Assembly: GCA_002496485.1 (NCBI GenBank)
Contig: DAJW01000121.1
Location: 1-10,765, forward strand
Source: Euryarchaeota archaeon UBA36
GTDB lineage: Archaea > Thermoplasmatota > Poseidoniia > Poseidoniales > Thalassarchaeaceae
Reading direction: 5' to 3'
Length of the DNA stretch: 10,765 bases
Position numbers and translations under genes: made by a program. This document shows, piece after piece, positions 1-8,123 of this stretch (position 1 is the stretch's first letter; each line of letters starts with the position of its first letter). The notes under the pieces are model-generated. The model was not told where the DNA came from, ran no database searches, and saw only the letters and a program-made list of their open reading frames with translations.

Positions 1-186
1 TGTTATTCCCCATGCTGTTAATGCTGCAGAGTAACTGGCCTCACCAGACATTGTGTAAGCCATTCCAGGGACTATTATTGCTAGTGATAATATCCATTTT
101 ACTGGATTGTTCTGAATATCTGATAGAAGAGTATCTTCATCAGAAAAGGTTTCTATTAAGTCATCTAAAATATATTCATCAGTCAT
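1..186 (-). CDS. Partial gene: start of a putative membrane protein with an acidic N-terminus (3' end outside window)
   Basis: An ATG at 186-184 opens a frame that runs without a stop for 62 codons to the left edge, so only the N-terminus is visible. It starts MTDEYILDDLIETFSDED, very acidic over about 22 residues. A hydrophobic stretch follows from about residue 30 (WILSLAIIVPGMAYTM), then a small-residue region (SGEASYSAALTAWGIT). This suggests a short cytoplasmic acidic head followed by one or more membrane helices. There is no positively charged n-region as in a classical signal peptide. The start is supported by an SD (GGAGAGAT, 191-198) and by its position 14 bases after the stop of the upstream TSP3 gene, so it is probably the next gene of the same operon. 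I do not recognise the family, and the function is unknown. It could be a small membrane partner of the TSP3 protein. Confidence 0.75.
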   Translation of the reverse strand, partial: MTDEYILDDLIETFSDEDTLLSDIQNNPVKWILSLAIIVPGMAYTMSGEASYSAALTAWGIT

Positions 187-190
187 TTAA

Positions 191-198
191 ATCTCTCC
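191..198 (-). promoter_or_regulatory. Shine-Dalgarno site of the leftmost partial gene
   Basis: The minus strand reads GGAGAGAT about five bases before the ATG at 186. It sits in the only gap between the TSP3 gene stop (201-203) and that ATG. It fixes the start of a gene otherwise seen only as 62 codons. Confidence 0.7.
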
Positions 199-200
199 AA

Positions 201-2870
201 TTAATTTTCATCCTCTATGTAGTCGTCCAAGTTTTTATCCGCCGAGATAGTCATTTCTTGTTGTCTAACCAAACCTTTCTTGAAATAATGATCGGAACCT
301 CCGTCTTTCTTTTTCCGTCTAGGCAGATGCTTCAATAATTCTAGTCCATCATCTATTCCAATATATCCAAGAACACCGCGTAATCTACTTGCTGCAAGAG
401 CAAGGAATCCACCACCCAATACACCAGCTCCACCAATTGCTGCCGCTGTTGGAATATCTTTAGGATCGATAATTGTATTATTCTCTTCTTTTTCTTCTTC
501 AATCTCTTTCACATTTGTATTATTTTCACAAACATCACATTGTTCAACAACTGGCTCATCATTACATCCATCTCGATTAGTATCATTGTTGGATGAAGAA
601 AAAGTATAGGGGCATTTATCACGATTACTTGAATTATTAATATCAACAGGAATGCTGTTATTTACGCCATCTCCATCAATATCAGAATCACACGCATCAC
701 CTAGAAGCGCACCTCCTGAATTCTTCTGATCGGGATTGAATGTCGAGATACAGTTATCCGATGAGTCTGTTATGCCATCGTTGTCTAAATCATTAGGATA
801 TTCATCACAACCAGTAGGTATACCATCGCCGTCAGAATCATTTGAGTCATCATAACCTTGACAAATATCATTTGAATCATTTGCACCGTCATTATCCCAA
901 TCAAACGGGTAGGAATCACAGTAGTTAGGTAGTCCATCATTGTCAGAATCAACTGTATCATCACCCGGACAAATATCAAAAGCATCTAGGACACCATCTT
1001 CATCAGAATCGGGAATATCAAGACATCCATCTCCGTCTGCATCATTACTTGATGAATCTTGATAAGGACAATTATCTGCTCCTTGGTGATTAACTGGCAG
1101 GTTGTTAAGGACTAAATCGCCATCTAAGTCACTATCACAAACATCTCCAATTTGATCATTATCAAAGTCAAGTTGATCAAAATTCCAAGTAGAAGGACAA
1201 TTATCCAAATTATCGAGTATTGAATCACCATCAGCGTCTTGATCGTTTGGTATTGCGGAATTTGAATCAAAATTATCAGGGATTCCATCCATGTCTGCAT
1301 CGTGAGCAAACTCATTTACCAACCACCCAGAGTATTGAGGATTAACTCCAATGATTGATGTAAATGTTCCACTATTTGCTATATTCAATGAAACATTATT
1401 TGCAAATGAATCCGGTATAGGAAGTAACGTTCCATGATTATTGATATCAAAATAACTGAATCCATTTACTATGTTTGCATTACCCAATGTTTGGCCATTC
1501 TCATCAAGAATATCTAGTGAAGAAGACGAACCTAGCCACATCATGGCAAAATAACTACCTATTCCATCTCCATGAATAAATCCACTAGGAATCATATTCC
1601 CCGAACTTCCATTTAGACTTGATTTATATAGCAAATTAGTCCCTTTATCGAGATTAAAAATCACAATTCCAATATCGCTATTGCCCCATCCATTTATCAA
1701 GAATCTTAATTGTCCATCGATTAAAATAGTGTCTGTAATTCTATAATTCATAACTCTGTTAAGACCAAATTCGAGAGGCGCAGAAATAGTGTTCGAAAAG
1801 GTATTTTCATCTAAAATCCATCCAGTTGCAACATAAGATAATACATTTGTAGTCAGAGATTGTGATGAACCAAAAAGGGTGATATTATTTGATGGTGTAT
1901 ATGTCATAATACCTAAAACAATTTTACCATCATATACATCGATAGTCGTAATAGTCTCTTTACCATCATTATTACATCCATTAGATGATCCCGGAGAATC
2001 ATTTTTTGTACAACTATCAACATGATAATTTATGCTTCCAGAGCTTGAATCAAGAGCCAAGAAGTAGGCGTCCCCGGAATAATCTCCAGTTACTGTACCT
2101 AAGCCTGAGGCCGCTGTTCCAACACTAACAGCAGTGATATGACCTCCAACAAAAACTTGTTCTGTGGCACTCGCTTCCCCTGAATATGAAATTGCATTAA
2201 GAATTATATCACCATTAGGGTCTGTATCTTCAAAATTTATCTCCGTCACCCACGAAATCGAACCAGTCTGAGCATCCAGTTGAACAATCATTCCCTGTTG
2301 TGTATTCTTGAATGAATTATAGATAGTTAACTTGGAAGTGAACTGATAGCAACCAGTAAAATGACCTGCGATTCCAATTTTACTTTCATCATCTGATAGG
2401 GCAATAGAAGTAAATGAACCGTGAGTATCATCAACTGTAATTTGAGTTGAACTACCTCCACATGATGAGCCATCACTTGGAACTGGATAGTAGACCCAAT
2501 CCCAAACACCATTTGAGTTAACCTTGGCAACGATTGGAGATTGGTCAAAAGTCGATCTTCCAATAGCATTATTCAAATCAACTGTAGGTAAGGTCCCCAG
2601 AGATAATTTATCAAATTTTAAATTTCCAACAATGTATGTCGAACCTTGAGAATCTAAAACTGTTGAACTTATTTCAAATGAATCATAATATCCGGCATAT
2701 CCATTTGACTGCAAAATTTCAATGAAGGCTTGAGAATCTAAAATCAATTTATCATTATTAGGCGAAGAAAATGAAGATTTTTCATCATCATCTAATGATT
2801 GAGAATCTGAACTCAATACAGAGGACAGCATTATAATTATAATCATAAAAAGAATTTTTCCTTTATCCAT
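201..2870 (-). CDS. Secreted, membrane-anchored TSP3-repeat surface protein with a propeller-like ectodomain
   Basis: This 889-residue protein has a clear architecture. Residues 1 to about 24 are a Sec signal peptide (MDKGK, a run of Ile/Leu/Met, then small Ser residues). Residues of about 40-500 are a Ser/Gly/Asn-rich beta ectodomain with recurring strands such as STYIVGNLKF, IGIAGHFTG, VFVGGHITA, MIVQLDAQTGSISWV and YFLALDSSSGSINY. These resemble SBBP or PQQ-like beta-propeller blades. Residues 524-771 are TSP3-type calcium-binding repeats with paired Cys. Residues 780-803 are a Glu-rich linker, and 806-829 are an Ala/Gly-rich membrane helix. A basic stop-transfer stretch (RRKKKD) and a cytoplasmic tail of about 60 residues end the protein. 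The expected topology is an extracellular N-terminus held by one C-terminal helix. The ATG is chosen because it begins the signal peptide and has an SD. The gene starts 11 bases after the 936-aa gene. Domain types are well supported; ligand and function are unknown. Confidence 0.93.
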   Translation of the reverse strand: MDKGKILFMIIIIMLSSVLSSDSQSLDDDEKSSFSSPNNDKLILDSQAFIEILQSNGYAGYYDSFEISSTVLDSQGSTYIVGNLKFDKLSLGTLPTVDLNNAIGRSTFDQSPIVAKVNSNGVWDWVYYPVPSDGSSCGGSSTQITVDDTHGSFTSIALSDDESKIGIAGHFTGCYQFTSKLTIYNSFKNTQQGMIVQLDAQTGSISWVTEINFEDTDPNGDIILNAISYSGEASATEQVFVGGHITAVSVGTAASGLGTVTGDYSGDAYFLALDSSSGSINYHVDSCTKNDSPGSSNGCNNDGKETITTIDVYDGKIVLGIMTYTPSNNITLFGSSQSLTTNVLSYVATGWILDENTFSNTISAPLEFGLNRVMNYRITDTILIDGQLRFLINGWGNSDIGIVIFNLDKGTNLLYKSSLNGSSGNMIPSGFIHGDGIGSYFAMMWLGSSSSLDILDENGQTLGNANIVNGFSYFDINNHGTLLPIPDSFANNVSLNIANSGTFTSIIGVNPQYSGWLVNEFAHDADMDGIPDNFDSNSAIPNDQDADGDSILDNLDNCPSTWNFDQLDFDNDQIGDVCDSDLDGDLVLNNLPVNHQGADNCPYQDSSSNDADGDGCLDIPDSDEDGVLDAFDICPGDDTVDSDNDGLPNYCDSYPFDWDNDGANDSNDICQGYDDSNDSDGDGIPTGCDEYPNDLDNDGITDSSDNCISTFNPDQKNSGGALLGDACDSDIDGDGVNNSIPVDINNSSNRDKCPYTFSSSNNDTNRDGCNDEPVVEQCDVCENNTNVKEIEEEKEENNTIIDPKDIPTAAAIGGAGVLGGGFLALAASRLRGVLGYIGIDDGLELLKHLPRRKKKDGGSDHYFKKGLVRQQEMTISADKNLDDYIEDEN
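558..1301 (-). repeat. TSP3-like Asp-rich calcium-binding repeat region inside the surface protein
   Basis: Residues 524-771 of the 889-aa protein contain about seven or eight degenerate units of the type D-x-D-x-D-G-x-x-D-x-x-D-x-C. Examples are DADMDGIPDNFD, DADGDSILDNLDNCP, DSDNDGLPNYCD, DNDGITDSSDNC and DSDIDGDGVNN. Such units in thrombospondin and OmpA-like proteins bind Ca2+ and form stiff, disulfide-stabilised stalks. Here they separate the propeller-like head from the membrane helix, so a spacer or stalk role is the natural inference. The repetition is at protein level and the DNA copies have diverged. Confidence 0.9.
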
Positions 2871-2874
2871 TTTT

Positions 2875-2883
2875 TCACTTCCT
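2875..2883 (-). promoter_or_regulatory. Shine-Dalgarno site of the TSP3 surface protein, overlapping the upstream stop codon
   Basis: The minus strand reads AGGAAGTGA, ending four bases before the ATG at 2870. Its 5' end overlaps the TAG stop (2882-2884) of the 936-aa gene. This links the surface protein to the upstream genes and supports the chosen start just before the signal peptide. Confidence 0.65.
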
Positions 2884-5692
2884 AATCTTCAATAATGTCT
2901 AATTTAATCCATCCTTCATAGGCTTTCATTTTATCATTTGGTAAGCCAGCTAAAGAGTCTGAGCGCTTGATTTCAGATTCGACCCAATCAGACGGAGTTT
3001 CTCTGTGTACCCATCTCCAAGATAAGTTCGGTTTAGCATCATCAATGGGCATACGAATTGAAGAAGGGTCAACAAGAACAGGGCCAATCTTGAATGTTGG
3101 AGCAATTTTTGAGACTGCCTCTTCCCAGTGCTCTCGAATCAATGTAATTTCTTTTTGTGGTAAAATACCAGATGTGATGTGGAATGATGCTTGAGGATTA
3201 ACTAATAATGTCAAATAAATGTCTTGCTCGGGCTTTACATCCAAGGTTGGGTCAAACACCAAGTAATCGTGGTCTAGTGAACCAGTCGACGGAGGTATAG
3301 GATTTTTATATTCATCTAGAGGATATACAGCATTGAATTTTGAATAATCATCATTTACGAAATATCCAAGTAATCCATCGATTTCTTTTGTTATACTTCC
3401 TAATTTAACTTGGAAATTATAATTTTTCAGTTCCTCACTCATATTATTTTCTCCACCTTCTAACTGGAGTCTAATAACTGCCCTTAACATGGCAACAGGC
3501 CTGCCCATGTAGAAAGTTGGATGATTAATTCCACCTTTGGCAAAAGGATCCATATGCCAATAAGTAGAATCAATCGCCCTCAGTAGAGCCGATAAAGCAC
3601 CTTCACCACCTTCAATATTGGAATCTTTTTCAATTTCATCGGTCAAACCGATTTCCATCAATTGATTCAACATTCTATCCATATGGATATTTCCTGTGTT
3701 TGGTAATTCACCTACTGGAGCATTTTCTCCTGGACTAGAATCCCAGACAAGTTTACCTTTTTGAATTCCTCCTAAAGACCAGTCCCTCTCTGCAACTCGT
3801 AATTGACCCTCTGCTGAACCTTCTGGATCGAAAACTTCCATAGCCCATTCAATGTGGTCAGGAAGTAAATAGCCACAGACAGGTGAAAAAGCACCTTTAT
3901 TCATTGAAACAGAACTCGGTGATGAAATTGCAGGTAAATTGTCATCATCATATGAAAGAAGTCTAAAATCTAATCTTGATGGCTTCGGTATCCTAGGTCT
4001 AAGAACGAGTTTACCATGTTCATCATTTTCATTCTGTAAACTTAGACCAACAGTTATTCTTGGGCTTCCTCCGTCATCTGAATAGAAAAGTCCATCTCCA
4101 TCCACAGCGGTTATTTGACCAAATGCATCAATAATATTCATATCAGTAATTTTCAACAGTCCTGCACGAATCGCACCGTCTAATTCGATAGAATTGATAT
4201 AATCATCAATTCCACTCAGTGATGCACTCAACAACTCTCGTTCTCTAAATTCATTCATTAATTCAATGAACATTAGATATTCGCCATTTTCTCCGTCACT
4301 AAGAACACCCTTTCCATCTTCATCAAGCTGATCTTCTTCATCTAAAAATCTCCTAATTTGAGTTGATACAATTTTATTTGAATTTCTAGATAGTGGGATT
4401 CTATATTTTATCTTAATTGGTTCACTTGCAGTATTGCTAATTGTCTCATTACCGAGAGTTCTTTGATAGTCAATTTCCTGTAATTCCCAGTGTTTTTCTT
4501 CACTGTAGTACTCGAATTCAACATCTAGTAATATTGGCAGCCATGCTTGTTTCCAACGATTTAGAGCTATAGGTGAAGGCCAGTCATTATCATCGCTATC
4601 ATGGTTGTAATATTCTCCTTTGATATATGCCGTAAATATGCTTTGAGAATAAGGATGAGTAGTTGGACCGGTATATTCAGGTTCAGGAATATTGACCCAA
4701 TCGGAGAAATAAAGAGTTTCTTTTAGTAATAAATCTACTTCTTCTGGAATCCATCGTCGATGCTTAGAGATTGGATTTGTAAGTGGATTTTTTGTGCCAA
4801 CGTTACGAACTACCGCTTCTGCAGTTCGAACTTTTGTCAAACCTTCATCATCATAGAATCCTTCTTCGATAGGTGCAGTGGAACGGTTAGTGGTCGAGAT
4901 TAACAAAACAGGGTCTTTTGTTTCATAGTATCGGGGTGCTGCATACGCAGTTACTTTTACATCGGGTAAATCTACAACTGGCAGTTCTGTTTGTTCAACA
5001 TGTGTAGGATTTCCTTCACTACTAATGTCTGGTACAGAAACCGTTTTTGGTCCAGAGTATGTTTCAAATAAAGAGTGTTTATTTTGACCAAACTTATCAT
5101 GTTTAGATTCAGATGCTGAAATATTACCTCCTAATTTAGAACTAATTTTCGAATAATTCGTTGTTGGTGAATTATTTTCTTCAGGCTTTATGTAATCAAA
5201 AATAACTCCGCTATCAACAGTATGGAACATTTGTCTGTGAACTTCTTGGTCTAATTTGTACTTACCATCAGGAGTTTCCATTTCTCCGAGTAAATCATGG
5301 ATAAACCCAACAAAGTATTCTTCTAATTCGGTTTGTGCCTCTGGCGTTAGGGCATTATTTTCAGCAACCTCGGAAGAAATCAAAGCCCCTAATGCTTCTT
5401 CTTGATTAATTCCAACTGCAACATCTAGTTCAGAATAATCATTAACTTTTTTATTATTATTTTTCCATTCAACTCCATATGCAGTGCCGTGGAAAAGACT
5501 TTGTCTAGGCCACTTATCACCTATCAAATCTACAGCAGTACGACTAATTAGATCTTGATTTATTTTTTCATCAGAGATTATATTCTTCAATTGAGGATCT
5601 TCTTTTACAGCATCAAGATTCCTTAAACCACTGGTATCAGGTTTCTCCCTTGCCGGAACAGATTTATCCTTTCCAAACCCAAAAATCTTCAT
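2882..5692 (-). CDS. 936-aa conserved hypothetical protein, C-terminal portion of a split giant family
   Basis: No enzyme motif, signal peptide or membrane helix is visible. The only Cys is C606, which suggests a cytosolic protein or one exported without Sec. Visible landmarks are SLFHGTAYGVEW (65-76), DVAVGINQEEALGAL (90-104), APRYYETKDPVLLIS (252-266), WKQAWLPILLDVEFEY (380-395), LRPRIPKPSRLDFRLLS (564-580), FSPVCGYLLPDHIEWAMEVF (602-621), YMGRPVAMLRAVIRLQLE (728-745), GLLGYF (773-778), TLLVNPQASFHITSGILP (828-845) and YEGWIKLD (925-932). From memory these match, in the same order, the second part of a very large uncharacterised bacterial family whose first part resembles the adjacent 423-aa protein. 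An EF-hand-like loop lies at 457-468. The ATG overlaps the previous TGA (ATGA) and has a GGAGGT SD. The reading frame is certain; the function is unknown and the family link needs a profile search. Confidence 0.9.
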   Translation of the reverse strand: MKIFGFGKDKSVPAREKPDTSGLRNLDAVKEDPQLKNIISDEKINQDLISRTAVDLIGDKWPRQSLFHGTAYGVEWKNNNKKVNDYSELDVAVGINQEEALGALISSEVAENNALTPEAQTELEEYFVGFIHDLLGEMETPDGKYKLDQEVHRQMFHTVDSGVIFDYIKPEENNSPTTNYSKISSKLGGNISASESKHDKFGQNKHSLFETYSGPKTVSVPDISSEGNPTHVEQTELPVVDLPDVKVTAYAAPRYYETKDPVLLISTTNRSTAPIEEGFYDDEGLTKVRTAEAVVRNVGTKNPLTNPISKHRRWIPEEVDLLLKETLYFSDWVNIPEPEYTGPTTHPYSQSIFTAYIKGEYYNHDSDDNDWPSPIALNRWKQAWLPILLDVEFEYYSEEKHWELQEIDYQRTLGNETISNTASEPIKIKYRIPLSRNSNKIVSTQIRRFLDEEDQLDEDGKGVLSDGENGEYLMFIELMNEFRERELLSASLSGIDDYINSIELDGAIRAGLLKITDMNIIDAFGQITAVDGDGLFYSDDGGSPRITVGLSLQNENDEHGKLVLRPRIPKPSRLDFRLLSYDDDNLPAISSPSSVSMNKGAFSPVCGYLLPDHIEWAMEVFDPEGSAEGQLRVAERDWSLGGIQKGKLVWDSSPGENAPVGELPNTGNIHMDRMLNQLMEIGLTDEIEKDSNIEGGEGALSALLRAIDSTYWHMDPFAKGGINHPTFYMGRPVAMLRAVIRLQLEGGENNMSEELKNYNFQVKLGSITKEIDGLLGYFVNDDYSKFNAVYPLDEYKNPIPPSTGSLDHDYLVFDPTLDVKPEQDIYLTLLVNPQASFHITSGILPQKEITLIREHWEEAVSKIAPTFKIGPVLVDPSSIRMPIDDAKPNLSWRWVHRETPSDWVESEIKRSDSLAGLPNDKMKAYEGWIKLDIIED

Positions 5693-6960
5693 TTTGACAG
5701 ACCTCCAACCAAATGTCCAATATTGAAAAAGATATTCGGGTCGTCATCAACATCTTGACGTTTAACGCCCCATTTCAATTCCTTTTTGATATAGTCAAAC
5801 CAAGTCTCTTCAGCGGTATTTTCATCCATGAATGCAGGGTCATGGTCTTTATTGGTATACCACCCACAAACCATGTAGTCGAATGGTCCATCCTCTTCAG
5901 GACCTGGTAAGTCATGGAAACCAAATCTTTGTTTTGAATTATCATATGTAGCCGTCCAATAGAAATCTCCTTGATTCGGGCCGATAGCAGTTAACTCTTC
6001 GATTTTTGAATTACGAGTGCTGGGATTAAATGATGCAAGAGTGGAGACTTCTAAGGTCACAGAATCAACTACCCATGCCTTGAAATTTTTCTTATTTTCA
6101 ATTCTAATAACGAGCCATAAATCCGGTAGTTGTTTGAATTTCAATGTATCATTTAAGTTACCTTCTGGTTGGTCCTCTGTGGTAAATTCAACACGATTTT
6201 CTACCGCCTCTCTAAATGTGATTGGGTGACTAAATCCTTCATCACATGGAATGAATTCTTCAGGAACTAAATCATCAGGATTTTGATATTCAAAATTGTC
6301 TAAAATAGATTGACTAGTCTGTTTTAATTCACCATCTAACAAAGCATTAGGTAATGACCAGAATAGATGGATGCCAGTTTTTAGTCCCGTTGTCTGTGGA
6401 TTAGATGAAGTATATTCAAATGCCTCAGGAATCCCCCAATATTCTTCGCTCTCAGAATTAATGTTACCCTCTCTAAAATCAGTCTTCAAATCAGCCCTTT
6501 GAGGATGAGTTCGGAAAGTCTTTTGCTTGATACTATCTTTGTCTATTTCCTTTAATGATGGATTTAAACTTGGCTTATTTCTGCCTTTTTCTACAGACTT
6601 TTCCATACTTGGGACAACCAATGCTTGTACATTTATTGGCACAAGTAAATGTCTATCTCTCGGAATCATGGCACTGATATTTTCTAGATTTTCAGGTTTG
6701 ATTGATTCGATATTTTCCTTTATCCCTAAGTCACTTTGATCGATGATTGATTTTGCTAAAGCATCTTTGAATTCGACATTATTTTCTTCAACAGGAGATT
6801 TTTCATTTAAATTTAAACCTATATCGTCAACTTTCCACATTGATTTATTTGAATCCTCGATTTTAGTATTAACCTGTGCCTTTTCTATATTCATATTATT
6901 TTTGACTTTATCTATGGTAGAAATTTTATCAGTAACTTTAGATGATCTACGCTTTCTCAT
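5689..6960 (-). CDS. 423-aa conserved hypothetical protein, N-terminal portion of a split giant family
   Basis: Residues 1-98 are a Lys/Asn/Glu/Ser-rich, probably disordered tail that opens very basic (MRKRRSSK). The conserved body begins with HLLVPINVQALVV (104-116). It continues with TGIHLFWSLPNALLDG (195-210), LPDLWLVIRIEN (278-289), AWVVDS (295-300), a Phe/Tyr strand region ending FGFHDLPG (346-353), and VCGWYTNKDHDP (364-375). The last core element is LKWGVK (395-400), followed by an acidic tail. As I remember it, the same succession (valine-rich start, a GIHLHWALPDAL-like block, an NRWLVxR-like block, an AWVVES-like block, AGWYSDPxxDP) opens a very large bacterial hypothetical family. 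The next gene carries the remainder. There is no signal peptide or membrane helix. It overlaps the upstream gene by one base (TAATG) with SD AGGTGATC at 6965-6972, and the downstream gene by four. The function is not known. Confidence 0.9.
   Translation of the reverse strand: MRKRRSSKVTDKISTIDKVKNNMNIEKAQVNTKIEDSNKSMWKVDDIGLNLNEKSPVEENNVEFKDALAKSIIDQSDLGIKENIESIKPENLENISAMIPRDRHLLVPINVQALVVPSMEKSVEKGRNKPSLNPSLKEIDKDSIKQKTFRTHPQRADLKTDFREGNINSESEEYWGIPEAFEYTSSNPQTTGLKTGIHLFWSLPNALLDGELKQTSQSILDNFEYQNPDDLVPEEFIPCDEGFSHPITFREAVENRVEFTTEDQPEGNLNDTLKFKQLPDLWLVIRIENKKNFKAWVVDSVTLEVSTLASFNPSTRNSKIEELTAIGPNQGDFYWTATYDNSKQRFGFHDLPGPEEDGPFDYMVCGWYTNKDHDPAFMDENTAEETWFDYIKKELKWGVKRQDVDDDPNIFFNIGHLVGGLSK
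5701..5706 (-). promoter_or_regulatory. Strong Shine-Dalgarno site of the 936-aa gene inside the 423-aa gene
   Basis: The minus strand reads GGAGGT eight bases before the ATG at 5692, inside the last codons of the upstream gene. A perfect SD at an ATGA overlap shows that the 936-aa chain is initiated independently. It argues that the boundary is a real gene boundary and not a frameshift in one long gene. Confidence 0.75.
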
Positions 6961-8123
6961 TATTGATCACCTGCATTATTTTTTCTTTCTACTTCATTTC
7001 CAACATTTTCCACAAAGGATTCATCGATGACGATTGAATTAGAGTTGACTCTAGATGGACGTTTTGCGTTTGATTCTGGATCTGTACGAACAAACTGAAT
7101 CACTGAATCATATTGGAAGTCTTGTTGATATGGGAATTGCATTAATTGAGTGGCAACTAAACCACCCTTTTCTAGACCTCCTGACCATCCATCAACCGTA
7201 AGTAAATCAGAAATTTTCAAAACCGATGTGTCATTAGTTCCCTTTCTTATACTCACAGGAATAGATTTATACTCAATTGGATGATTTGGATTTATGACCT
7301 CTAAATTACCGTCTATATCTTTACAGTCCGCTTGGAATTTCCAAATTCCATTCGAATGAATATCTTGTCCAGGAGAAGTGTCGACTCCTAGACGAATTCC
7401 TTCACTCGGTTCTTTAATCCGTAGATGACTAGGAACTCCATTGAAGAGACATATCATGATAGTTTCTGAAAGTCTGACTTGCCTTAAAGTATCAAGAAGA
7501 TAATCTTCATGATAAGCATCTTCACTTTGCTGTTTTACAAATTGTGGAGCAAAATAAGCACTAATTTCGATTCCCGGATAATCTCGAACTATAGAAGAGC
7601 GTAATAGGAATCCAGTGATACTTCCACCCATTTCATACTTAATTCCAGAGAAAAGTTGACCCAATGCCGTAAACTTAGCATCTAACTTTAAACCTCTAAT
7701 CTGTTCAAAATGGAGTCCTTCAACCTTACTGTAAGCTGCGATTGAGCGCCTATATGGGTTGGCAGTGATTTCTCTTTCATTCAATTCATTCATCAATTTC
7801 TGATACAATTCTTCACGCTTTTCAGTTTTAGTAGCGGCTAGTGCTCCTCTAGAGTCAATAATTCCTACGCTCAATGCCCCATCAACTAAAGCGTCTAACC
7901 AATTTCTGTCAACATGGAAGAATCTTATTGAATCATTAGGTAACATTCCTTCACTTGGAACAATATAGGGGAATGGAACTCCCTCTAACAATCTTAAACG
8001 AGATAACCAAGATACTACAGACCCCCATGCCATCTCTTCACTATCTTCAAAATGAAAATATTTTTTAGACAAGAAATCACTCATAATAGTGATATCTGAA
8101 CTACCAATATTTGCATCAATCAT
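6960..8123 (-). CDS. 387-aa conserved hypothetical protein, C-terminal portion of a second split family
   Basis: The conserved landmarks are WLSRLRLLEGVPFPYIVP (39-56), MLPNDSIRFFHVDRNWLDAL (60-79), VDGALSVG (80-87), an acidic/basic helical insert (98-119) and GSITGFLLRSSIVRDYPGIE (167-186). These are followed by LRQVRLSETIMICLFNGVP (213-231), IKEPSEGIRLGVD (236-248) and LVATQLMQFPYQQDF (322-336). From memory, this series (a GVPFxYLVPDxRMLPPESIRFFY-like block, NWxDALxDGAxSxG, GFLLRSxVVxGWPG, LCLFDGV, EPPEGLHFG) forms the C-terminal part of an uncharacterised bacterial family. The adjacent 573-aa protein resembles its N-terminal part. No signal peptide, membrane helix or catalytic motif is seen. 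The start overlaps the upstream stop (ATGA) with a GGGGGT SD near 8131-8136. The function is unknown; the frame is certain. Confidence 0.9.
   Translation of the reverse strand: MIDANIGSSDITIMSDFLSKKYFHFEDSEEMAWGSVVSWLSRLRLLEGVPFPYIVPSEGMLPNDSIRFFHVDRNWLDALVDGALSVGIIDSRGALAATKTEKREELYQKLMNELNEREITANPYRRSIAAYSKVEGLHFEQIRGLKLDAKFTALGQLFSGIKYEMGGSITGFLLRSSIVRDYPGIEISAYFAPQFVKQQSEDAYHEDYLLDTLRQVRLSETIMICLFNGVPSHLRIKEPSEGIRLGVDTSPGQDIHSNGIWKFQADCKDIDGNLEVINPNHPIEYKSIPVSIRKGTNDTSVLKISDLLTVDGWSGGLEKGGLVATQLMQFPYQQDFQYDSVIQFVRTDPESNAKRPSRVNSNSIVIDESFVENVGNEVERKNNAGDQ

Noticed and set aside
187..200. Promoter or terminator between the TSP3 gene and the leftmost gene
   Set aside because: The 14-base gap holds only a Shine-Dalgarno site. 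It is too short for a TATA/BRE promoter, and no T-run on the minus strand fits a terminator.
12..338. Plus-strand 108-aa open frame at the left end
   Set aside because: It lies opposite the TSP3 gene C-terminus and the start of the next minus-strand gene, both of which have SD sites and sensible protein features. Its Leu/Ile/Ser-rich composition is typical of an antisense shadow.
558..1301. Possible CRISPR or DNA-level repeat array
   Set aside because: The recurring similarity is only at protein level (Asp-rich TSP3 units). There are no identical direct repeats with regular unique spacers.
785..1315. Short minus-strand frames rich in Ile, Met and Leu inside the TSP3 region
   Set aside because: They are shifted-frame readings of the Asp-codon-rich repeats (GAT read as ATG/ATT), which naturally give Met/Ile runs and look falsely like membrane proteins.
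2882..6960. Frameshift or sequencing error splitting a single gene between the 423- and 936-aa frames
   Set aside because: The downstream frame has its own ATG with a perfect GGAGGT SD at correct spacing, and the upstream protein ends with an ordinary polar tail. The same overlap style recurs at the other junctions, so a natural gene boundary is the better reading.
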